A stretch of DNA of 9,249 nt, taken from the NCBI GenBank assembly GCA_943326825.2, contig CALPUT020000078.1:1-9249 (forward strand), given 5' to 3'. The notes under the pieces were generated by a model. It was not told where the DNA came from. It saw nothing but the letters and a program-made list of their open reading frames with translations, and searched no databases. Shown piece after piece: positions 1 to 6,423 of the stretch. A program made the translations under genes and the position numbers. This DNA is from Chryseobacterium gleum. GTDB lineage: Bacteria > Bacteroidota > Bacteroidia > Flavobacteriales_D > Crocinitomicaceae. The stretch's first letter is position 1; every line of letters starts with the position of its first letter.

Positions 1-49
1 AAGCGTGCAAATAAATTGAAAATGCATTTTGGATAATTCTTTAAACTCT

Positions 50-127
50 TCTCTCATAAGACTTTCAGTTGGTTAGAGCATCTGACTGTTAATCAGAGGG
101 TCCCTGGTTCGAGCCCAGGAGAGGGAG
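50..127 (+). tRNA. tRNA-Asn (GTT)-like gene with abnormal 5' third
   Basis: The 3' two thirds is a textbook tRNA-Asn: anticodon stem 81-85/93-97, loop 86-92 with anticodon GTT at 88-90, T stem 103-107/115-119 around TTCGAGC, acceptor 3' strand 120-126 and discriminator G127. CCA is not encoded. The 5' part is wrong. The best acceptor 5' strand (50-56) pairs at six of seven positions, one of them a wobble. Between it and the D loop lie 10 nt instead of 6, and the D stem (63-66 with 76-79) makes only about three weak pairs in place of the usual GCTC/GAGC. It may be a functional but odd tRNA, a decayed copy, or a 3' tRNA fragment left at the border of an integrated element. The tRNA origin is certain; function is not. 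Confidence 0.6.
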
Positions 128-134
128 CAGAATT

Positions 135-166
135 AAGTCCAATAAGCTATGTTTATTGGACTTTTT
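135..166 (+). terminator. Intrinsic terminator after the tRNA-Asn-like gene
   Basis: A perfect 11-bp inverted repeat (135-145 with 153-163) around a 7-nt loop is followed by a T-rich tail (TTT, then GCTTTT). It sits 8 nt beyond the tRNA 3' end, so it should end the tRNA transcript and insulate the Nudix-helicase pair from it. Confidence 0.75.
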
Positions 167-196
167 GCTTTTACACCTTTATAAATCCTTCAAATT

Positions 197-589
197 ATGA
201 AACATATTGAAGTAGTTGCAGCAGTTGTTGTTCACGAAAATAAAATTTTATGTGTTCAACGTAATCACAATAAATACGATTATATTTCATTTAAATATGA
301 ATTTCCTGGTGGAAAAGTAGAATTGAATGAAACTCAAGAAAACGCTATCATTCGTGAAATTTTTGAAGAGTTAAATTTGAAAATAAGTATTCAAAAACAC
401 CTTATTACTGTCAATCATTCCTATCCTGATTTCAAAATCACAATGAACACATTTTTATGCAACTGTTCAACAAAGGATATTGTTTTAAACGAACATATAG
501 ATGCAAAGTGGTTAGATATTAAAGAATTATCTATTTTAGATTGGGCAGCTGCAGATTTGCCAATTGTTACTTTTTTAATGGAAAATTAA
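197..589 (+). CDS. Nudix hydrolase, NudG/MutT-like (d)NTP pyrophosphohydrolase
   Basis: This 130-residue cytosolic enzyme is predicted to cleave (deoxy)nucleoside triphosphates to monophosphate plus pyrophosphate. The N-terminus (MKHIEVVAAVVV) and the WLDIKEL and AADLPIV segments near the C-terminus resemble E. coli NudG, which acts on modified nucleotides such as 5-methyl-dCTP and oxidised dNTPs. The Nudix box lies at residues 39-61: G39, E45, and R53-E54-x-x-E57-E58 are all present, so metal binding and catalysis should be intact. The usual glycine near the end of the box is N60. The length is normal for a single-domain Nudix enzyme. The stop codon is 1 nt before the start of the helicase gene, implying one operon and coupled translation. 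No convincing promoter box was found in the short gap after the upstream terminator. The family call is firm; the exact substrate is not. Confidence 0.9.
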   Translation: MKHIEVVAAVVVHENKILCVQRNHNKYDYISFKYEFPGGKVELNETQENAIIREIFEELNLKISIQKHLITVNHSYPDFKITMNTFLCNCSTKDIVLNEHIDAKWLDIKELSILDWAAADLPIVTFLMEN

Positions 590-590
590 T

Positions 591-3467
591 ATGTTTCAGA
601 ATATTTCAGATTTATCAAGAAGTATACAAACGGGTTTTGTTGATTATCAAATACAATCTAAAAAAGGTTACCGACCTGAATTGATTTTAAATAGTAAAGA
701 AAAAGGAAAAAAAGTTCTAACTACAATTGAGAGAGAATTAAGGTCTTGTGATGAATTCTGGTTTTCTGTTGCATTTTTGACTTCAAGTGGTTTCGCGACT
801 CTTGCGAATGCATTTAAAGAGTTAGAAGAAAAGGGGGTTAAAGGAAAGGTACTTGTTTCACAATATTTAAATTTTACTCAACCTGAAGCTTTAAAAAAAA
901 TTAGTCAGTTAAAAAATATTGAATTAAAAATAATGACTAAGGGTGATTTCCATTCTAAAGGTTATCTTTTTAAAAATAAAGATATTTATAATTTAATTAT
1001 CGGAAGTTCAAATTTAACTCAAGCTGCATTATGTAAAAACAAAGAATGGAATTTAAAAGTCTCAGCATCTTCTTCGAGTGAATTAATTTATCAGACAATC
1101 GAAGAGTTTAAATCTGAATTTGATAAAGCAACACCTGTTACTAGTGAATTTATTTTAAAATATGATTTGCATTATAGGGGCCAATTCGAATATAATAAGC
1201 AAATATTAGAATATTTATTGCCAGAAAAATCAGAAGTTATTCTTCCAAATATAATGCAAATTGAGGCATTAGAAAACTTGAAAAATCTTAGAGCAAAAAA
1301 GAAGAGTAAGGCTTTGTTGATTTCAGCAACAGGAACTGGAAAAACTTTTTTAGCAGCTTTTGATGTATTAGAATTTAAACCTAAAAAGTTACTTTTCATT
1401 GTTCATAGATTAACGATTGCTCAAGAAGCAATGAAGTCATTTAAGAAAATTTTAGGAGATAAAATAAAAATGGGAATTTATTCAGGAAGTGAAAAAACAC
1501 TTGATGCTGATTATATTTTTTCAACAGTTCAAACCATATCTAAAGTTGAACATCTCGAAAGATTTAACAATTTAGAATTCGATTATATAGTAATTGATGA
1601 AACTCATCGTGCTGGAGCAGATTCATATAAAAGAATAATTAATTATTTCAACCCATCATTTCTTCTTGGAATGACTGCTACCCCTGAAAGAACGGATGGT
1701 TTAGATATATTTCAGTTGTTTGATTATAACATTGCTTTTGAGATTAGATTACATAGAGCTTTAGAAGAAGAAATGTTATCTCCATTTCATTATTATGGCG
1801 TTACTGATATATCTATAAATGATGAAATAATTTCAGATAAAAGAGATTTTAATTTATTGACCTCAAAAGAAAGAGTTGACAAAATTATAGAAAAATCAAA
1901 TTATTATGGATGTGATAATGGAAATCTTAGAGGTTTAATTTTTTGCTCTAAAAATGAAGAAAGTAAAGAGCTTTCTGTTGAATTTAATAAGAGAGGATTT
2001 TTAACATGTTCATTAGATAAAGATTCTTCTGAAGAAAAACGAAAAGAAGCAATTAGGTTGTTACAAAGTGATGATAAATCTGAAAAACTTGATTATATAT
2101 TTACAGTTGATATTTTTAATGAAGGTATTGATATACCGAAAATCAATCAGATTATTATGTTGAGACCAACTCAATCTGCAATTGTTTTTATTCAACAATT
2201 GGGAAGAGGGTTAAGAAAAATCGATTCAAAAGAATACTTAACAGTTATTGATTTTATTGGAAACTATTCAAACAATTCCCTTATTCCTATTGCTTTATAT
2301 GGTGATAAATCATATAATAAAGACACTTTAAGAAATTTGATTTCTACAGGAAGCCAACTTATACCTGGAGCTTCTACTATAAATTTTGATAAAATCACAA
2401 AGGAAAGAATTTACGAAGCAATAGATACAGCTAACTTTCAATTAAAAAAAGACTTATTAAATGATTATAATAATCTTAAATATATTTTAGGAAGAATCCC
2501 AATGATGATTGATTTTATTGATCATGGTACTAGAGATGCTTATTCTTTTGTTTCCTATTCAAAATCGTATTATAACTTCGTTTCTTCTATTGACAAAGAG
2601 TTTAATGCTGAATTAAATTCTGCACAAATTAAATTGCAAGAATTATTTTCTTTAGAAATTAATAATTCTAAAAGAATAGAAGAATCATTTTTATTAAACG
2701 AATTATTAAAATCGAATCAAATTTCAAAATCGAATTTTCAGACATTAATTCATAATACATACGGATACCATATTGATGATTCAACAATTGAATCATGTGT
2801 TAACAATATCAATTTTAAATTCGTTAGACAAAATTTTGATATTATAGAATTGAATGAATCAATGATTTCTTTGTCAATTCACTTTAAAAAAAATATTTTG
2901 ACAGACTCATTTAATTTTTTTTTAAAAGACAATATTGATTATAGTATTAAAAAATTTAATGAAAGTTTTAAAATTAAAAATTACATAAAAGGTTTTGTAA
3001 TTGGGAATAAATATTCTCGTAAAGATGTTTGTAGGATTCTCAATTGGGAATTTAATGAAGAAGCAACTGTTTATGGGTATAAAATTAAAGATGGCTCAGC
3101 ACCATTATTTGTAAATTATCACAAAGCTGATGGTATTTCTGAGTCTACTAAATATGATGATGGTTTTATCAATAATTCTGAGTTTAAATGGATGACAAAA
3201 TCTAATAGAACATTAAACAGCAATGATGTTAAATCTATTAAAGAACATAATAATTTGTTAAATATATTGTTGTTTATTAAAAAGCACAATGGTGAAGGTT
3301 CCGATTTTTATTTCATAGGACAAGTTATTCCAAAAGATGATTCTTTTAAAGAAGTTAAAATGAAAGATAAAAATCAAAATGATATACCAGTTGTCAAATT
3401 AGAATTTATACTCACTACTCCAGTTGAAGATCATCTGTATGAATATCTTACAGAAAGTACTTCTTAA
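591..3467 (+). CDS. HKD (PLD-like) nuclease / superfamily 2 helicase with DUF3427-type C-terminus
   Basis: This 958-residue protein has three parts. Residues about 25-180 form an HKD-family nuclease domain with H121-x-K123, D131 and GSSN at 138-141; a single HKD half-site usually means dimerisation. Residues about 220-570 form a ResIII/DEAD-type helicase: Walker A 245-252 (SATGTGKT), DETH 336-339, TATP 362-365, and motif VI QQLGRGLR 535-542. Residues about 600-955 resemble DUF3427, including a PLFVNYHK segment around 838-845 and a PVEDHLYEYL ending. The protein should translocate on and cut nucleic acid; the target and trigger are unknown. The start is set by the 1-nt gap to the Nudix gene. 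Sampled 60-nt stretches have 15-30% GC, against about 42% in a sampled stretch of rsmH, which suggests acquisition. A defence role is an inference from architecture and location. All core motifs look intact. Confidence 0.93.
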   Translation: MFQNISDLSRSIQTGFVDYQIQSKKGYRPELILNSKEKGKKVLTTIERELRSCDEFWFSVAFLTSSGFATLANAFKELEEKGVKGKVLVSQYLNFTQPEALKKISQLKNIELKIMTKGDFHSKGYLFKNKDIYNLIIGSSNLTQAALCKNKEWNLKVSASSSSELIYQTIEEFKSEFDKATPVTSEFILKYDLHYRGQFEYNKQILEYLLPEKSEVILPNIMQIEALENLKNLRAKKKSKALLISATGTGKTFLAAFDVLEFKPKKLLFIVHRLTIAQEAMKSFKKILGDKIKMGIYSGSEKTLDADYIFSTVQTISKVEHLERFNNLEFDYIVIDETHRAGADSYKRIINYFNPSFLLGMTATPERTDGLDIFQLFDYNIAFEIRLHRALEEEMLSPFHYYGVTDISINDEIISDKRDFNLLTSKERVDKIIEKSNYYGCDNGNLRGLIFCSKNEESKELSVEFNKRGFLTCSLDKDSSEEKRKEAIRLLQSDDKSEKLDYIFTVDIFNEGIDIPKINQIIMLRPTQSAIVFIQQLGRGLRKIDSKEYLTVIDFIGNYSNNSLIPIALYGDKSYNKDTLRNLISTGSQLIPGASTINFDKITKERIYEAIDTANFQLKKDLLNDYNNLKYILGRIPMMIDFIDHGTRDAYSFVSYSKSYYNFVSSIDKEFNAELNSAQIKLQELFSLEINNSKRIEESFLLNELLKSNQISKSNFQTLIHNTYGYHIDDSTIESCVNNINFKFVRQNFDIIELNESMISLSIHFKKNILTDSFNFFLKDNIDYSIKKFNESFKIKNYIKGFVIGNKYSRKDVCRILNWEFNEEATVYGYKIKDGSAPLFVNYHKADGISESTKYDDGFINNSEFKWMTKSNRTLNSNDVKSIKEHNNLLNILLFIKKHNGEGSDFYFIGQVIPKDDSFKEVKMKDKNQNDIPVVKLEFILTTPVEDHLYEYLTESTS

Positions 3468-3509
3468 TATTATAATAATTTCTGTTTCTAGTATCGAAAT
3501 AATTATCAA

Positions 3510-3668
3510 ATGGCAAAACAAAAGAACACAGACAACAAAAAGTTGCACACCAAATTAATGGATCAAAAAAAGAATAAGAAACAACTTCAGAAAGAGAAAA
3601 ATCAATTACGACTTCGTGAGTTGAATAAGATTGCTGGGCAGCTGCTTAATCAGAAAACAGAAGATTAG
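3510..3668 (+). CDS. Small lysine-rich protein (52 aa), unknown function
   Basis: An ATG-initiated ORF of 52 codons starts 42 nt after the helicase stop. The product begins MAKQKNTDNKK and ends in TED. It has 13 lysines, 2 arginines and 7 glutamines but only 6 acidic residues, so it is strongly basic. It lacks cysteine, proline, a signal peptide and membrane segments. Heptad-like leucines in the second half suggest one long helix. Base composition is richer in GC than the surrounding non-coding DNA, which supports a real gene. It could bind nucleic acid or the ribosome, or be a third member of the upstream operon, but no family is recognised and no Shine-Dalgarno is present. A chance ORF cannot be excluded. 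Confidence 0.55.
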   Translation: MAKQKNTDNKKLHTKLMDQKKNKKQLQKEKNQLRLRELNKIAGQLLNQKTED

Positions 3669-3743
3669 TATAAGATATTCTATTAATTTATAATAATAAA
3701 GTGCAATTTTAACAATGCACATAATGTTTTGAAATAACCTAAA

Positions 3744-3818
3744 TCAGTTTCTCTTAATATCACGCAAAGTCTTCTCTATATTAAATTCTTCAGAATAAAG
3801 TAAATAAACAACGTACAT
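3744..3818 (-). pseudogene. Remnant of a GIY-YIG endonuclease gene (N-terminal fragment)
   Basis: A 24-codon ORF encodes MYVVYLLYSEEF followed by NIEKTLRDIKRN and a stop. The first half closely resembles the opening beta-strand of URI-type GIY-YIG nucleases, which usually begin like MYYVYILYS. The second half resembles the LEKRL-type helix that normally comes about ten residues after the YIG motif. The YIG segment itself and the rest of the domain are missing, so an internal deletion plus truncation is the simplest reading. It lies just beyond the terminator of tRNA-fMet on the same strand. At this length the match could be chance, so confidence is moderate to low. Confidence 0.4.
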
Positions 3819-3868
3819 AAGGAATGTGATTAGAATCAGAAAGAGAGATTGAGAATGATGTAAAACTA

Positions 3869-3905
3869 AAAACGAGAATGACGCTTTCGCTTTCATTCTC
3901 GTTTT
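3869..3905 (-). terminator. Intrinsic terminator of tRNA-fMet (possibly bidirectional)
   Basis: A perfect 13-bp inverted repeat (3869-3881 with 3893-3905) encloses an 11-nt loop that contains a GC-closed GAAA tetraloop on the minus strand. On the minus strand the stem runs into a T tract (TTTTT, then AGTTTT); on the plus strand it is followed by GTTTTG. It sits 6 nt beyond the tRNA 3' end. It may also stop plus-strand transcripts coming from the helicase operon. Confidence 0.78.
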
Positions 3906-3911
3906 GTTTTG

Positions 3912-3984
<73 letters not shown>

Positions 3985-4018
3985 CTCTATTCATTTTTGG
4001 ATGACCTTAAATGCGGTG

Positions 4019-4050
4019 CAAAGATATGTATTCTTTCTTGAATCTACAAG
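4019..4050 (-). promoter_or_regulatory. Bacteroidota-type promoter for tRNA-fMet
   Basis: On the minus strand a -7 box TATCTTTG (4019-4026) matches the Bacteroidota consensus TAnnTTTG, and a TTG (4047-4049) stands 20 nt upstream at the expected -33 position. Transcription would start around 4012-4015, giving a leader of about 30 nt before the tRNA. Confidence 0.6.
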
Positions 4051-4114
4051 TGTTTTAAAAAAAGAAAGTAGATTTAATTGCTTTGATAGTTCTAAGGAAT
4101 TGAAAAACAAATTC

Positions 4115-5959
4115 TTAAAAATAACCTTGCATGGTGCAAAGGTTGTAATACAATCCTTTTTTAGCGATTAATTCCTCGTGTGTTCCAGTTTCTTTGATCT
4201 CACCTTTTGATAAAACCAAGATATTATCTGCATTTCTAATCGTACTTAATCGATGGGCAATAACTAACGAAGTTCTATTTTCCATCAATTTCTCTAAGGC
4301 ATCTTGTACCAATTTTTCTGATTCAGTATCCAAAGCAGAAGTTGCTTCATCTAAAATCATGATAGAAGGATTTTTTAGAACAGCTCTAGCGATTGACATA
4401 CGTTGTTTTTGTCCGCCAGAAAGTTTGTTTCCTCTTTCTCCGATATTTGTATCGTATCCGTTTTCTAAGTTCATAATGAACTCATGTGCATTGGCAATTT
4501 TTGCAGCATTGATGATTTCCTCATCTGAAGCGTTTTCAGTTCCGAAAATGATGTTGTTACGAACGGTATCGTTGAATAATATTGATTCTTGAGAAACAAT
4601 TCCGATGTGATTTCTTAAGTCTTTTATAGATGCGTCTTTAATGTTGATATCATCATAAAAAATAGCACCTTGATTCACGTCGTAGAATCGAGGTAGAAGA
4701 TCAGAAATAGTTGATTTTCCACTTCCAGATTCGCCAACAAGAGCGTAAGTTTTTCCTTGAGGAATGGTGAAATTAATGTCTTTTAATACGTATTCATCTT
4801 TGTATTTAAATGAAACTTTATCAAATTTTAACTCTTTCGATAATTCGTCTAATTTAACTGGGTTTTCAGCTTCGTATATTTTTTCATCCGTATCAAAAAT
4901 CACGTTGATACGATCCAAAGATACTTTTGCTTTGTGAATGTATCCAACAGAATTAGCAACGCCTTGAATTGGACGTAACAATTGTGAGAACATTACAATA
5001 AACGTAATGAATTCAGCGCCGCTTAAATTCGTTCCTGTAACGTCTTCTAGAATCATACTTCCACCAAACCAGACAATACTCACAAGAACAAATGCTCCTA
5101 ATGTTTCATTTAGTGGAGATGAAAGTTCTTTCTTTCTGAAAGTTCTAGTTAAAAGCTGTTGGTGACGATTATTTATTTTATTGAATGATTTAATGACTTG
5201 TGGAATAGCGTTAAATGCTTTGATGACTCTAACAGCTCCCAAACCTTCTTCAAGTGCAGAATTCAAAACGCCCATTTGATGTTGACCTTCTTTTGCTGTT
5301 CTTTTTAAACTTTTTCCAATACGCGAAATAACAAACGCTGATAATGGAAGTAAAATGAATGAAAAAATAGTCAGCTGTGGACTAATATAAAGTAACGCTC
5401 CAATGCTTATTACGATAGAAATCGGTTCACGATAAACTAATTCCAATACACTAACAACCGCAACTTCAATTTCTCCCACATCACTGTTCATTCGGGACAT
5501 AATATCACCTTTTCGTTCTTCAGAATAGAAAGAAAGCGGAAGGTTTAATGATTTTTCGAATAATTTTGAACGGATATCTCGAATTACGGCCATTCTCAGA
5601 AATGATTGACTCCAAATCACTCCGTAGCGAAAAATATTTTTTAATAAAAAAGCTGTAAATACCGAAAAACATACAAAGGAAAGTGCTTTTTTAGGATCTT
5701 CAGCAGCCATACTTTCCATAAAGTAATTGTAATATTTTGAAAGGTATTTGAAGAAATTAATAAAACCACTATGGTAAACAGGTTCATTTATGTGGGAAGT
5801 AGATTTGTTGTGATCAATAAAAATGATTTTCAAAAAAGGAACAAATAATGCTAATGAAACAAGGTTAAAAATGGCATAAAATAAATGACAAATGATAATC
5901 AAAATAGATGTCATTCTATATGTAAAAGCCAACCGATGTATTTCAAATATTTCCTTCAT
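4115..5959 (-). CDS. ABC exporter half-transporter, MsbA-like (lipid or drug export)
   Basis: This 614-residue inner-membrane protein has an N-terminal ABC type 1 transmembrane domain (about residues 15-345, with hydrophobic segments near 18-46, 93-112, 178-212, 286-304 and 315-330) fused to an ATPase domain. The ATPase has Walker A GESGSGKS 409-416, Q-loop Q457, signature LSGGQKQR 513-520, Walker B IMILDEATSALD 533-544 and switch histidine H569, all intact. It should work as a homodimer. The architecture matches MsbA, the lipid A flippase, but multidrug and peptide exporters share it, so the substrate is not assigned. The start at 5959 is supported by a promoter box 5 nt upstream; the next in-frame methionine is residue 16, just before the first membrane segment. 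The gene is monocistronic, with tRNA-fMet downstream under a separate promoter. Confidence 0.93.
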   Translation of the reverse strand: MKEIFEIHRLAFTYRMTSILIIICHLFYAIFNLVSLALFVPFLKIIFIDHNKSTSHINEPVYHSGFINFFKYLSKYYNYFMESMAAEDPKKALSFVCFSVFTAFLLKNIFRYGVIWSQSFLRMAVIRDIRSKLFEKSLNLPLSFYSEERKGDIMSRMNSDVGEIEVAVVSVLELVYREPISIVISIGALLYISPQLTIFSFILLPLSAFVISRIGKSLKRTAKEGQHQMGVLNSALEEGLGAVRVIKAFNAIPQVIKSFNKINNRHQQLLTRTFRKKELSSPLNETLGAFVLVSIVWFGGSMILEDVTGTNLSGAEFITFIVMFSQLLRPIQGVANSVGYIHKAKVSLDRINVIFDTDEKIYEAENPVKLDELSKELKFDKVSFKYKDEYVLKDINFTIPQGKTYALVGESGSGKSTISDLLPRFYDVNQGAIFYDDINIKDASIKDLRNHIGIVSQESILFNDTVRNNIIFGTENASDEEIINAAKIANAHEFIMNLENGYDTNIGERGNKLSGGQKQRMSIARAVLKNPSIMILDEATSALDTESEKLVQDALEKLMENRTSLVIAHRLSTIRNADNILVLSKGEIKETGTHEELIAKKGLYYNLCTMQGYF

Positions 5960-5964
5960 AAGTG

Positions 5965-5972
5965 CAAAGATA
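5965..5972 (-). promoter_or_regulatory. -7 promoter box of the ABC exporter gene
   Basis: TATCTTTG on the minus strand matches the Bacteroidota -7 consensus and is followed by CAC, exactly as at the tRNA-fMet promoter. It ends 5 nt before the ATG, so the transcript would start at or within a few bases of the start codon. No clear -33 TTG was found at the expected spacing. Confidence 0.55.
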
Positions 5973-6047
5973 ATTTTTGTTTTTGTATCGTAATAAAAAT
6001 TTAAGGTTTGTTCTGTTTTTCTGATTTTTTTTCAAAAAATAAATGAT

Positions 6048-6053
6048 TACCAC
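6048..6053 (-). promoter_or_regulatory. Isolated GTGGTA box (possible MraZ site)
   Basis: On the minus strand the sequence reads AAAGTGGTA (6048-6056), the same core as the pair in front of mraZ. It is nearer to the exporter promoter than to mraZ. A single box is weak evidence for binding. Confidence 0.25.
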
Positions 6054-6092
6054 TTTATCAACAAAATTATTGAAAACGTATTTCTAACAGGT

Positions 6093-6101
6093 TGGGTGGT
6101 A
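6093..6101 (+). promoter_or_regulatory. TGGGTGGTA box (possible MraZ site)
   Basis: TGGG and GTGGTA overlap here and are followed by AAAAGGTA. The core matches both the TGGG type of MraZ box known from E. coli and the GTGGTA form seen next to mraZ in this window. Confidence 0.3.
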
Positions 6102-6216
6102 AAAGGTATTTTATGAGGTTTTGTTTCTTGGAATACCTTAAGTGAATTTATCTAATTTGCATTGAATCAGAGTGTAGAATCAAATTTAAGGATGTGTTAA
6201 TATCGTTTTAAAAACG

Positions 6217-6241
6217 GTTAATAACTTTGGTAATTATTAAC
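6217..6241. repeat. AT-rich inverted repeat GTTAATAA / TTATTAAC
   Basis: Perfect 8-bp arms (6217-6224 and 6234-6241) flank a 9-nt spacer. A further direct copy of GTTAATA is at 6196-6202, and another TTATTAAC at 6355-6362. T5 at 6244-6248 follows, so a weak plus-strand terminator is possible. A dyad site for a DNA-binding protein is equally possible. Confidence 0.5.
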
Positions 6242-6254
6242 AATTTTTAAAATG

Positions 6255-6270
6255 TCCCACAATTTACCAC
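6255..6270 (-). promoter_or_regulatory. Inverted pair of TGGTA/TGGGA boxes, 10-bp spacing
   Basis: On the minus strand GTGGTA (6265-6270) is followed 10 bp later by GTGGGA (6255-6260). The spacing equals one helical turn and equals that of the pair directly before mraZ, but the orientation is opposite. Confidence 0.4.
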
Positions 6271-6374
6271 CGGCTCTAAAAATCCAGAAATGCTTGATAA
6301 TATTGATTATTTTATTGTTTATATGAAACTTATTTGTTTCTTGTACGTTATATTTTATTAACAATACACTTTTG

Positions 6375-6391
6375 AGTGGTAAAAAGTGGTA
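6375..6391 (+). promoter_or_regulatory. Probable MraZ operator: two AGTGGTA repeats
   Basis: AGTGGTA occurs at 6375-6381 and 6385-6391, a direct repeat with a 10-bp period. MraZ proteins are known to repress their own dcw operon by binding short G-rich repeats spaced by one helical turn upstream of mraZ. Position, period and sequence type fit; the repeats end 32 bp before the mraZ start. Confidence 0.6.
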
Positions 6392-6423
6392 GAAATCTAC
6401 TAATTTTACCCATTATTAATGCT

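Larger units (their letters stand above)
5960..6423. other. 464-bp regulatory intergenic region between the ABC exporter and mraZ
   Basis: This is a divergent promoter region with no credible ORF; the only ATG-initiated frames seen on the plus strand encode 10-12 residues. It holds the exporter's promoter box at the left end, scattered GTGGTA/TACCAC boxes at 6048, 6096, 6255-6270 and 6375-6391, and AT-rich inverted repeats around 6196-6241. No convincing TAnnTTTG box with correct spacing is seen for mraZ; TAATTTTA at 6401-6408 is the nearest candidate. Confidence 0.7.

Noticed and set aside
19..30. 12-bp palindrome AAAATGCATTTT
   Set aside because: It is a plausible chance event in AT-rich DNA, and no partner site or gene context at the window edge supports a function.
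3701..3720. GTGCA/TGCAC hairpin after the small ORF, considered as a terminator
   Set aside because: The stem is only 5 bp with a 10-nt loop and there is no T tract.
4194..4592. 132-codon plus-strand ORF opposite the ABC exporter
   Set aside because: It lies wholly antisense to the highly conserved ATPase domain and its product shows no recognisable domain.
6376..6423. 16-codon N-terminal extension of mraZ from a GTG
   Set aside because: It would run through the operator-like AGTGGTA repeats, and MraZ proteins conserve the start at MTGLVGEF.
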